Source of the DNA: Ehretia macrophylla
Lineage: Eukaryota > Streptophyta > Magnoliopsida > Boraginales > Ehretiaceae
Reading direction: 5' to 3'
Length of the DNA stretch: 64,000 nucleotides
NCBI GenBank assembly: GCA_037974665.1
Contig: CM075770.1
Coordinates: 95,910,850-95,974,849 of the forward strand
The notes under the pieces were generated by a model. It saw only the letters and a list, made by a program, of their open reading frames with translations. It ran no database searches and was not told the origin of the DNA. Numbering within the stretch: the stretch's first letter is position 1; each line of letters opens with the position of its first letter. This document shows, in pieces, positions 1-10,753 of the stretch. Position numbers and translations under genes: made by a program.

Positions 1-190
1 TTGTCGGTCATGTTCTTTAATTTGCTCTTTGACAAGTATTAATATGAGATCCATTGCCCTTATCAATAATATCACATATTAATTAAAGTAGCAAATAAAT
101 TGCCAATCTATCCGGATGAATTAATACCTAATTAATTTGTCCTATGATCGACATTAATTTATAGAATCTTTTTGAGACTAGAGACACCTG
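1..190. other. Unassigned left flank
   Basis: AT-rich DNA with no ORF or repeat terminus that I recognise. It is the host side of element A, whose LTR opens at the TGTGACACTCGG beginning at 191. The last bases (ACCT) recur at the right junction of A, which hints at an imperfect target-site duplication. Confidence 0.4.
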
Positions 191-324
191 TGTGACACTC
201 GGACTCGCATATAGACTTTAAATTAAATTGTATATCTATTTCATTAAAATTATAAATTCTTGGAAAATGTGCAATAACTCTGTTCGCATTAATTTAAATT
301 TTGTTTATTTCACTTGCTTAGAAT
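191..324 (+). repeat. Element A 5' LTR, segment 1
   Basis: It aligns with the start of the 3' LTR at 20117-20250, including the shared TAGACTTTAAATTAAATT. The segment is cut by element B immediately after GAAT. Confidence 0.85.
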
Positions 325-2657
325 TGTAACGCCCCAACTCGACCCCACCTACGATCAGTCAGGACGCAACGGAATTTCGGCAGTATAACGACAGTAACAC
401 GGACATCAGGGCTTTAAACCAACCCTTTAAAACTTCATACAACAAACTCCATAACTATATCAACAATCAACAATGCAACCATTGATTACATGCCTCCGTT
501 TCAACAACAACATCACTAGGTAAAACCATATACATACATGACATATTATACTAGCTTAGCAACTTATTTAAATCCAAAAGTAAGACAACTAATCTAGCAT
601 AACACATTTACTATCTTTAGATCAGTTTATACAATACAACATTTAAAAGCTTGAAATTCGACAACATAGGTCGTACTACAAAATAGCATAAAACATTCCA
701 GCTAAGTATTAGGATATGACTCTGGCACATAAGACTCTTCAACAAAAGTCACATTCTCATCTTCTTGAGGCATATACCCATAGTCTGGTTCAGTAACACC
801 TGCTTGCAGATAACGAATGAGAGTGAGTTTATATAAAACAAACCCAGTGAGGAATTCTATAGATCTTTCACACAGCATCAACATTTCAAGTTAACCACAT
901 AAATAACCATTCATTGAGAAACAATACTCTAGTTGGTGTAGCTCCACACGCCATCACGATCTCAACCATCTTTTTATAACTCTCCATTACTCATACACCC
1001 AAGGTACCTCACTAACCCCTCCCTCCATGGCACCTCCGCCCATGCGAGCTGGGGGTATTCTATGATAGTCATGCCGTTATCAACCCGACAGTCCAACGCT
1101 GCCCGAGAGGTAGCACACACATACCAAGATTCATGACAATAATAATAATAATCATTCATATCATAGGAGGACAACAAAAGTAGGTTGTCTATCTCCCGGC
1201 TCATCAATAATCAATCAGTTATCATCATTTCAACAACATAGCAACAATTAATCAAATAAACAACTAACAACTAAGTTAGATGACAAAGTAGGCCACCCAA
1301 CTTAACATGCATTAAACCACACAACCAATCTGAATCTAACCATCAACAACCCATGATTCAACCACTCAAACACCACCCAAACAACTAAAGGCATTATTTC
1401 AACATTTAAAGAAAAACTACTCAAACTTCCAAAAGCCATAACTTACAATCCACTAATCCAATAACCTCCAAATCAATTTCTATCACTCACCCACTCAAGC
1501 AACTACATTAGCCCCCTTAGAAACCAACCACAATCCATCCAAACCAAGCCCAACAACCCTAAAACCTCAATGCACCATGGCTGATTTCTCCGGACTTTCA
1601 CAACGACATCACAATCAAAATTTCGGCATTACAACATTACTACCACATATTTAACAAACTTTTAGAAGCTATAAGCAATCAATTCCAACCACCACAACAA
1701 CAATTATTTAACAACAACCTAAAAACTCAACTTTAATACCCGAAAAATAGAAATACATGCTACCACAGTTCAAAACAGCTATAAACTCATATAAATGATC
1801 CTTAGCATCGACTGAGCAATATTCTAACATCAATTGAACATTTCAACGGCTAAAAATTTAATTATATGAATTGACATAAAAATAGTATTTTGAGATCTAG
1901 AATTTTTCTCTCACCTTTGATGTTATATGATGCAAGAAAGGTGTAGAATGGATGCCCAACAAGGAAAAACAAACTTTGGTTCAAGATTATTGGCTTTGTA
2001 TTGCAAATTCTATGAGAAAAATTGATCAAAACTAAGCAAAAATGGCCTACAAGGTTTCGGCCATGTGTGTGAGATTTCAAGGTGGTTGAGCTTTGTTTCA
2101 TGAGTTATTTTTGTTATATTAGGCATATATAAGACAAGTCAACAAAAATAAAAGAAAGTCAAAGGTGAACACTTAGTTATTTTTAGTATTTTTAATCTTT
2201 TAATCCTATTTCTTGACTATTTTTGCTCACAACATGCAATTAACTCCTAGACTATTTTAAGTAGCATATTTTTAGTTGACAACAAGTTTTACATGCAAAG
2301 ACTTTCACCTGACTAGATTAAAAACTCGATTCTCGTAAAAGAAGGTGTAAAAACCTTTAAAATTTCTAATCCGATTTGAAATCCTTTTTAATCAGACATA
2401 GGTCTATTAATATCCAAGGACTAGGTTTGAAAATTTTTAAAACACCCGTGTAAAAATTTTAGCGGACGTGCGTTCAAAACCTATTTACAAAAACCGACGA
2501 TAAAATTTCTGATGCCGTTTTTTATGAAAATTTCATGAATACACACTTAGCATGTAATAGGAATATAAATCACAGAATTAGCGAATTCTAACTCATATAA
2601 CACATAAACAGGTCAAATCACGCAAATCTAGGCAAAGATAAAATATGAGATTTTACA
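325..2657 (-). repeat. Element B 3' LTR
   Basis: Aligns end to end with 7604-9929. In element sense it runs from TGTAAAATCTC (2657 leftwards) to GGGGCGTTACA. A TATA-like box lies at about 2124-2135, a splice-donor-like AAAGGTGAGAG at about 1914, and the LTR hairpin at 1166-1198. The box upstream of the acceptor-like site has drifted to ACTCAC. Confidence 0.9.
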
Positions 2658-2676
2658 TTCTCATCCCCTTAAAGAA
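2658..2676 (-). other. Polypurine tract of element B
   Basis: In element sense the sequence TTTAAGGGGATGAGAA ends directly at the 3' LTR. This is the normal position and composition of a plus-strand primer. Element F has the matching tract at 42539-42556. Confidence 0.85.
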
Positions 2677-2735
2677 ATTTCATCCTCGAAATTCTTGCGT
2701 GCTGGACGGAACAGATCTGGATACTGCTGCTGCAT

Positions 2736-4245
2736 CTAATCTCTCATCTCCCAAGTAGCTTCATCAATTCCGTGATACTGCCACAATACTTTGACCATCG
2801 AAATCTTCTTCGACCTCAATTCTCGTTCCATCTGATCCAGAATACGAATCGGCCGCTCATCATAAGTCAGATTCTCACGAAGCTGTAACGGCTCTGGCTC
2901 TAAAATATGAGAAGGATCCGGATTATATTTTCGTAAATTAGACACGTGGAAGACATCATGAACATTAGAGAAGTTCTCTGGTAGAGCCAACCGATATGCT
3001 AACTTGCTAACTCTGTCGGTAATCTCAAAAGGCCTTGCAAACCTCGGACTCAACTTACCACTTTTACCATATCGAGCAAACCCCTTTCGAGGAGACAATT
3101 TCAAGAAAACTCGATCCCCGATCGCAAATTCCAAATCCCGACGACGCTTATCAGCATAACTCTTGTATCTGCTCTGCGCTATCAACATCATCTGCCTGAT
3201 CAACTGAACATTCTCAATCTTCTCTAGAAACTCTGGCATGATAGTCGGATCCATAGCCTTCATCCCAATACAAAGGTGATCGGCACTTATGGCCGTAGAG
3301 AGCTGCAAAAGGTGCCATCCCAATAGTCGCTTGATAACTATTGTTATAAGCAAACTCGGCAAGTGGTACATGTTTCTCCCAGTTCTTCCCAAAGTCCAAA
3401 ACACAAGCCCTGAGCATATCCTCTAGAATCTGAATAGTCCTCTCAGACTGACCGTCAGTCTGTGGATGATACGCTGTGCTGAAGTTTAACTAAATACCCA
3501 AAGTCTCCTGAAGTTTCTCCCACAAACGAGAAGTAAACTGAGGATCTCGATCTGAGACAACACTAGATAAAATCCCGTGAAGTTTAACAATCTGATCCAC
3601 ATAAAGATCCGCCAACTTTGCAACCTCATCTCCCAACCTCATCAGAATGAAATGAGCTGTCTTCATCAAATGGTCCACAACAACCCAAACTGCATCGTTA
3701 CCTCTCGGTATTCTAGGCAAACTAGAGACAAAGTCCATTGTAATATGTTCTCACTTCTATTCTGGCATTGCCAACGGCTGAAGTAACCCTGCGGGTCGTT
3801 GATGTTCGGTCTTCACTCGCTGACAAGTCAAACATCTGGATACAAACTAAGCAACCTCCTTTATCATGTTATTCCACCAATAATGTTGTTTCAAATCCCA
3901 GTACATCTTGTTTCCACCGGGATGAATGGTGTACTTAGAATTATGAGCCTCCTCCAGAATACCTCTCCTTAAACCCAGTTCATCAGGAACACAAACCCTG
4001 TTCTGAAACCGAAGGATACCATCCTCATGTAATTTGAAGTCAGACTGATCATCCGTAATTTGATCCTTGATCTTCTGAAGTTTTGAATCAAGTTGTTGAG
4101 CTTCTCTGATCTGAGACAGCAATAAAGGTTGAATACTGAGATGTGAACACATCACCCCAACCTGAGTCAACTCTGGTCTCCAATAACTGACTTCCTTAAG
4201 AACCTCCCACTTTTTAACAACCAAACAAGAAATACTCGTCTTACG
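2736..4245 (-). pseudogene. Element B integrase and chromodomain-like tail (broken)
   Basis: Integrase would join element cDNA to the chromosome. In order I see the zinc-binding segment with HPGGNKMYWDLK (about 3900) and CLTCQR (about 3825), the catalytic core starting MDFVSSLP (3738) with VSDRDPQFTSRLW (about 3550) and [14 protein letters not shown] (about 3460), and the C-terminal module with KLSPRKG and SPRFARPFEI. The conserved G of GPF is R here. The tail RPIRILDQMERELRSKK to EATWE resembles the chromodomain of chromoviruses. In-frame stops lie near 3847, near 3750 (two close together) and at about 3490. A deletion with a frameshift near 3270 separates the core from the C-terminus. The product cannot be functional. 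Confidence 0.9.
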
Positions 4246-5785
4246 GCTAAGAGCGTCTGCTACAACATTTGCCTTCCTAGGCAGATAATTGATAGAACAA
4301 TTATAATCTTTAAGAAGTTCCATCCACTTCCGTTGACGCATATTAAACTCCTTCTGTGAGAACAAATACTTCAGACTTTTATGATCGGTGAAAATCTCAA
4401 ACTTACTGCCTCACAGATAATGATGCCACTTTTTCAGTGCGAATACAACGACTGCCAACTCAAGATCATGAGTCGGATAGTTCATCTCATACGACTTCAA
4501 CTTTCTAGAAGCATAGGCAATAACCCGACCATTCTACACATCCCAAGCCCTTATTGGATGCATCACTGTAGATAACCATATTATCGGTTCCCTCTGGTAG
4601 AGCAAGTACTAGAGCGGTAGTCAATCTCTTTTTCAATTCCTGAAACCCACTTTCACATTTCTCATCCCAAGTAAAGCTGATATGTTTCTGAGTTAACTTA
4701 GAAATTGGCCTTGCAATCTTAGAAAAGTCCTTCACAAACCTACGGTAATAACCCGCCAAGCCAAGGAAGCTACGAACTTTCGAAACATTCTCCGGCCGTT
4801 TCCAAGACATCACCACTTCAATCTTAGTGGGATCTACTAAAATACCACTCTGTGTAATCACATGGCCAAGAAAAGATATACGTTGCAGCCAGAATTCACA
4901 CTTACTGAACTTCGCAAACAACTGATGCTCCTGCAGTTTCTGTAGGACAAATCGTAGATGTTGTTCGTGCTCCGATTCAGTCTTAGAATAAACCAATATA
5001 TCATCAATAAAAATTACCATGAACTGGTCCAAGTACGGCTGAAAGACCCGATGCATAAGATCCATGAATACTGCTGGTGCATTAGTCAGTCCAAAGGGCA
5101 TAACTACAAATTCATAATGCCCGTCCCAAGTCCTGAAAGCAGACTTTGGAATATCCTCCGTACGAATCCAAAGCTGATAATACCCCTGCCTCAAGTCAAA
5201 TTTAGAGTAGACTTTGGCTCCCTGAAGTTGATCAAATAACTTGTTAATCAGTGGTAAAGGATACTTGTTCTTGATGGTCACCTGATTCAAACCATGATAA
5301 TCAATACATAATCTCAAGGTACCATCCTTCTTCTTCACAAATAAAACAGGTGTTCCCCACGGTGAAGAACTCTGCTGAATGAAACCCTTCTCTAATAACT
5401 CCTGCAAATAAGTTTTCAGCTTCTTAAGCTCAGCCGGTGTCATCCGGTACGCTGATTTAGAAATAGGTTGAATACCGGGAAGCAGATTAATCACAAACTC
5501 AACATCTCTTTCTGGCGGCAATCCTGGCAACTCTTCGGGAAATACATTGGGATATTCCCGAATTATAGGAACTTCCTCCAGCTTTAGCTTATCAGATGGC
5601 TTATTGATCAAATAAGCTAGATAACCCAAACACCCCTTACTCACCAGCTTAATAGCTTTAGTTGATGAGATAATAAAACTCGTCTTAGCATCTCGGTTCC
5701 CCGCTACCTCAACCACTGGATGATCTGGCAACTTAAACTGTAATACCTTTGTTCTACAGTTTAATTGGGCATCATATTTAGAAAG
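4246..5785 (-). pseudogene. Element B reverse transcriptase and RNase H (broken)
   Basis: The enzyme copies element RNA into DNA and removes the template. The longest open stretch (4505-5731) contains the RT fingers and palm: [23 protein letters not shown], the catalytic box FIDDILVYS (about 5000) and [12 protein letters not shown]. It runs into RNase H at [11 protein letters not shown] (about 4580). A small deletion there shifts the frame. RNase H resumes with VIAYASRKL and reads through one TGA at about 4410 to ADALSRK near 4245. At the 5' side a TGA at 5786-5788 separates it from protease in the same frame. Residue spacing matches Ty3/gypsy pol. Confidence 0.92.
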
Positions 5786-6124
5786 TCAATCCATACCCAA
5801 GATAACATCATACCCACAGATAGGAAATAAGATAAGGTCCGAAGGAAAATCTTGACCTTTAACATGTATTTTATAGTCTTTACATACTAAGCCAGTCACA
5901 TATTTATCAGTCAAAGAAGTACTAATCTTAACCACATAAGGCAATCTTTCAGGTTGCATATTAACACGTTGCACACAAGTAGGTGTAATGAAAGAATGCG
6001 TAGCACCAGAATCAATCAACACTTTAACAAGTTGATTGAGTATAAGGAAGTTACCTTCCACAACTGCCGTTGCCTTAGGTGATTCCTCTAAATCCACTGC
6101 GTAGGCCCGAGCTTGAACCCGCTG
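5786..6124 (-). pseudogene. Element B aspartic protease domain
   Basis: This is the retroviral-type aspartic protease that would process Gag-Pol. The active-site box is LIDSGATHSFI (about 6000-6035), followed by GYDVILGMD. The domain is intact internally but bounded by a TGA at 5786-5788 and separated from gag by an in-frame TAG at 6125-6127. Both breaks are single-codon stops without a shift. They look like transitions and not a designed gag/pol boundary, because other members of this group read through as one ORF. Confidence 0.85.
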
Positions 6125-7318
6125 CTACTGAGGTACACCACCGATAGGTCGACCCTGATAACCCTGGGTTGCTGGCCGACCCTCAGACCTTTGAAATCTG
6201 GGGCAATCCCTCGCCCCGTGCTGATTGTTGCCGCAACCCAAACATGTTCCTGCTTTCACCCTACAGTCGGCCTCCAAATGGCCCTGACGTTTGCAGTAAG
6301 TACATTGCGGTGACGAAGCACTAATACTGCCCCTCGAAGACCTAGAAGCTGAAAAAATAACTGTACCAGCCTGCTGTTGGGGTTTCGCAACGCTAGGCCT
6401 ATATTGGCCTTGAGACTGGGTCGGCTTGTACTGTGACTGAGCCTGGAAGGAACCTTGCTGAAACTGGGGCCTATAGAAACCCTGCTGAACTGGCGGCCTG
6501 TACACAACCTGCTGCACTGGAGGCCTATACACACCCTGCTGACCCTGCGGTTGGAATGGCCTCTTACTAGACTGACTAGGACCAATCTGCTCCCATTTTC
6601 TCTTCTCCAACCGAGAAGCCGCATCAAAGGCCTCAGAAAATATATCATACTGATTCAGGGACATTGCATCTTGAATCTCTGGCCTCAATCCCAACATAAA
6701 TCTCCGAGTCTTACGCTCCTCATCTACTACAAATTCTGGTGCAAACCGGGATAGTCTGGTAAAATTGGCCTCGTACTAGGCCACTGTAGAATCACCCTGA
6801 ACCAAAGATAGAAACTCTGCCTCTCTCGCTTCCCGTGCAATCCTCGGAATGTATTTAACCCAAAATTCCCTAAAAAAGGTATTCTAAACATAAAGAGTAC
6901 CTCGTGCCTCCCAACCGGCTTTCACTGTATGCCATCACTCTTCGGCCTCATCATCAAACAAATAAACTGCAAAGGTAACTTTCCTTTCATCAGTGTAATC
7001 CAAAGGATTGAATATCTTCTCAATCTTGTTGATCCAAGCCTCTGTCTTTCTATCATCTGGCTCACCCTGGAATCTCGGCGGGTAGTAACCCATAAATTCC
7101 TTCAATGAACCACGCCCATGATAACCTCCTTAAATATTCAACATCTGAGCCTGCACAACCTGTGCCTGGGCAGTTTGCCCTGCTAATATCTGTGCCTGCC
7201 CCTCCATGATTACCGTCATTCTATTCATAGCTGCAGTAATACGGTCATTACCCTGATCTCGGCCCGGTGCCACATTATCTACCTCCGGCCTACCTCTTGT
7301 TCTCGATCGACCCGCCAT
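6125..7318 (-). pseudogene. Element B gag with two zinc knuckles (broken)
   Basis: Gag is the structural, RNA-packaging protein. The start is the ATG at 7316-7318 (MAGRSRTRGRPEVDN), about 270 nt inside the PBS. The capsid-like middle (AWINKIEKIFN, FRRFWxxY-type helices) crosses at least four in-frame stops near 7130, 6940, 6890 and 6775. The C-terminal part, open from 6697, has a Q- and P-rich linker with repeated YRPPVQQ-type units and then two CCHC-like knuckles, CTYCKRQGHLEADC and CLGCGNNQHGARDC. The frame is continuous with protease except for the terminal TAG. Confidence 0.88.
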
Positions 7319-7586
7319 TATACTATCAAAGAGTTAGCACAGGTTATAGCGCATAGACAAGCTATAGACTATTATTAGCACATAAGCAATACCCTCACAT
7401 AAGGCACATAAATCACTTAAGTATCAATCACATAAACAAATTGATCACATAATCACATAGTGACTAAATCACATAATCACTTAATCATATTAACACATAT
7501 TTCACTTTTCTTTCACTTCATACAAACTTTCATGCTAAGACCATTACCCATATTCCGAGAATACCCCGACTGACAACTAAACATGC
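7319..7586 (-). other. Element B 5' untranslated leader with CACATA-type short repeats
   Basis: The stretch between PBS and gag ATG is rich in spaced CACATAA/ATCACATA words on the plus strand. The same leader recurs in element F, where it is expanded (about 44700-45240). No ORF is present. Confidence 0.6.
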
Positions 7587-7598
7587 GCTCTGATACCA
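7587..7598 (-). other. Primer-binding site of element B
   Basis: On the minus strand this reads TGGTATCAGAGC, complementary to the 3' end of plant initiator tRNA-Met. It lies five bases inside the 5' LTR. Confidence 0.9.
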
Positions 7599-7603
7599 CT
7601 TAA

Positions 7604-9929
7604 TGTAATGCCCTACCCCACCTACGATCAATCAGGACGCAATGAAACTTCGGCAGTATAATGACAGTAACACAGACATCAGGGCTCTAAACCAACCCTT
7701 TAAAACTTCATACAACAAACTCCAAGACCGTATCAACAATCAACAACGCAACCATTGATTACATGCCTCCGTTTCAACAACAACATCACTAGGTAAAACC
7801 ATATACATACATGACATATTATACTAGCTTAGCAACTTATTTAAATCCAAAAGTAAGACAACTAATCTAGCATAACACATGTACTATCTTTAGATCAGTT
7901 TATACAATACAACCTTAAAAAGCTTGAAACTCTACAACATAGGTCGTACTACAAAATAGCATAAAACATTCTAGCTAAGCATCAGGATATGACTTTGGTA
8001 CATAAGACTCTTCAACAAAAGTCACATTCTCATCTTCTTGAGGCACATATCCATAGTCTGGTTCAGTAACACCTGCTTGCAGATAACGAATGAGAGTGAG
8101 CTTATATAAAACAAGCCCAGTGAGGAATTCTATAGATCTTTCACACAACATCAACATTTTAAGTTTACCACATAAATAACCATTCATTGAGAAAGGATAC
8201 TCTAGTTGGTGTAGTTCCATACTCCATCACGATCTCAACCATCTTCTTATAACTCCCCATTACTCACCCACCCGAGGTATCTCACTAGCCCCTCCCTCCA
8301 CGGCACATCCGCCCATGCGAGCTGAGGGTAGTCTATGATAGTCATGCCGTTATCAACCCGACAGCCTAACGCTGCCCGAGAGGTGGCACACACATACCAA
8401 GACTCATGACAATAATAATAATAATCATTCATATCACAAGGGGACAACAAAAGTAAGTTGCCTATCTCCAGACTCATCAATAATCAATCAGTTATCATCA
8501 TTTCAACAACATAACAACAATTAATCAAATAAACAACTAACAACTAAGTAAGATGACAAAATGGGCCACCCAACTTAACATGCTACCACACAACCAATCC
8601 CGAATCTAACCATCAACAACCCAAGATTCAATCATTCAAACACCACCCAAACAACCAAAGGCATTATTTTAACATTTAAAGAAAAACTACTCAAACTTCC
8701 AAAAGCCATAACTTACAATCTACTAATCCAATTACCTCCAAACCAGTTTCTATCACTCACCCACTCAAGCAACTACATTAGCCCCCTCGAAAACCAACCA
8801 CAATCCATCTAAAACAAGCCCAACAACCGTAAAACCTCAATGCACCATGGCAGATTTTTTCGGACTTTCACCACGACATCACAATCAAAATTTCAGCATT
8901 ACAACATTACTACCACGTATTTAACAAACTTTTAGAAGCTATAAGCAATCAATTCCAACCACCACAACAACAATTATTCAACAACAACCTAAAAACTCAA
9001 CTTTAATACCCAAAAAATATAAATACATGCTACCACGGTTCAAAACAGCTATAAACTCATATAAATGATCCTTAGCATCTACTGAGAAATATTCTAACAT
9101 CAATTGAACATTTCAACCGCTAAAAATTCAATTATATGAATTTACATAAAAATAGCATTTTAAGATCTAAAATTTTTCTCTCACCTTTTATGTTATATGA
9201 TGCAAGAAAGGTGTAGAATAGATGCCCAACAAGGAAAAACATACTTTGGTTCAAGATTATTGGCTTTGTATTGCAAATTCTATGAGAAAAATTGATAAAA
9301 AACTAAGCAAAAATGGCCTACAAGGTTTCGGCCATGTGTGTGAGATTTCAAGGTGTTTGAGCTTTGTTTTATGAGTTATTTTTGTTATATTAGGCATATA
9401 TAAGGCAAGTCAACAAAAATAAAAGAAAGTCAAAGGTGAATACTTAGTTATTTTTAGTATTTTTATTCTTTTAATCCTATTTCTTGACTATTTTTGCTCA
9501 CAACATGCAATTAACACCTAGACTATTTTAAGTAGCATATTTTTAGTTGACAACAAGTTTTACATGCAAAGACTTTCACCCAACTCGATTAAAAACTCGA
9601 TTCTCACAAAAGAATGTATAAAAACCTTTAAAATTTTTAATCCGATTTGAAATCTGTTTTAATCAAACACGGGTCTATTAATATCCGAGGACTAGGTCTT
9701 AAAGCATTTAAAACACCCGTGTAAAAATTTTGGCAGACGAGCGTTCAAAATACTATTCACAAAAACCGACGATAAAATTTATGATGCCATTTTTTATGAA
9801 AATTTTATGAATGCACACTTAGCATGTAATAGGAATATAAATCATAGAATTAGCGCATTATAACTCATATAACACATAAACAGGTCAAATCACACAAATC
9901 TAGGCAAAGACAAATTCTGGAATTTCACA
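7604..9929 (-). repeat. Element B 5' LTR
   Basis: Partner of 325-2657. In element sense the promoter-proximal part has a TATA-like box (about 9395), a donor-like AAAAGGTGAGAG (9184), the LTR hairpin (8440-8469), and TATATAAGCTCACT followed by CTGCAAGCAG/GTGTTAC (acceptor-like, 8073). It ends TTTCACA at 9929 on the plus strand. Confidence 0.9.
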
Positions 9930-10298
9930 GAATGATTAATTTATTCTTTTATTTACCAGAATTTACTTTATTTACATTTTCGTTAATTGAATTAATTCCA
10001 CAATTGGTGCAAAGCTCGGACTCAAGAATGAATATTTCATTTATTATTGCTATTTATACTTATTAAATTATGTGATAGAATTACGAAAAATAAATAATTA
10101 TTATTATTTTATTATTTGTATTCATTAGTTTAAAGATAAATGATTTCGAGACAATTAATACAATATTTTATTAATTTAAATTTATTTTGTATGCCTTCTA
10201 ATTAATTTGATTCACTGTCCGTATGAGTAACTGGGCTCGGAACTGAACGACCTAGGTTGTAAACGTAGCACCCTAGATTTTTTCTCATTAGCTTTGGA
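9930..10298 (+). repeat. Element A 5' LTR, segment 2
   Basis: Continues the A LTR after element B. It matches about 20247-20615 of the 3' LTR, including TTGATTCACTGT and GCACCCTAGATTTTTTC. It ends in TTGGA, which is duplicated by the insertion of element C. Confidence 0.88.
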
Positions 10299-10693
10299 TG
10301 TGATACACCGAATTTGTCCATATTTGCAATTACGTGATTTCACCTGTTTATATGTTATTTAAATTAAAATATGTTAATTATGTGATTATTACTTCTATTA
10401 CATGATATGTGAGCATTCATGAAATTTTCATAAAAATCTACATCAAAAATTTTATCGTTACTATTATGAATAGTGTTTGAAGCACACGTCTGCTAAAATT
10501 TTGACACAGGTGTTTCAAATGTTTTAAAACATAGTCCTCTGATATTAATAGACTCGTGTTTGATAAAAACTGATTCTGAAATGGATTAAGAATTTAAATA
10601 GATTTTACAGGCGAAAAAGTACATTTTGAGCCAAATAGTGATTTCTGCTATACCCGATTCTTGCGTTAATTTTCGTTGACCTAGTATATATAA

Positions 10694-10753
<60 letters not shown>

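Larger units (their letters stand above)
325..9929 (-). mobile_element. Element B: decayed gag-pol Ty3/gypsy (Tekay/Del-like) retrotransposon
   Basis: The element is complete in outline but not functional. Two LTRs of about 2.33 kb flank a coding region in the order gag, protease, reverse transcriptase, RNase H, integrase, chromodomain-like tail, which is Ty3/gypsy order. GAAT lies on both sides (321-324 and 9930-9933). The uninterrupted version of the target is visible in the other LTR of element A near 20247-20270. A PBS matching initiator tRNA-Met lies at 7587-7598 and a purine tract at 2658-2676. The coding region has many in-frame stops and at least two frame-breaking deletions. The two LTRs differ at many positions, mostly transitions, so the insertion is not recent. 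Its LTRs are related to those of C and F. Confidence 0.92.

Noticed and set aside
186-192. Clean 5-bp TSD for element A
   Set aside because: Only ACCT is shared with the right flank, and the exact positions require moving one LTR end. I call it imperfect.
974-1207. 77-codon frame repeated at 8247-8480 and partly at 46049-46231
   Set aside because: Recurs only because the LTRs are related. The open region varies and has stops elsewhere, so I treat it as LTR sequence, not a gene.
6125-6127. Gag-protease TAG as a read-through signal
   Set aside because: Same type of change as many other stops in this copy. Decay is the simpler reading.
7587-7598. tRNA-like GCTCTGATACCA words (also at 45294 and 30635)
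   Set aside because: These are primer-binding sites complementary to tRNA-iMet. No cloverleaf can be formed around them.
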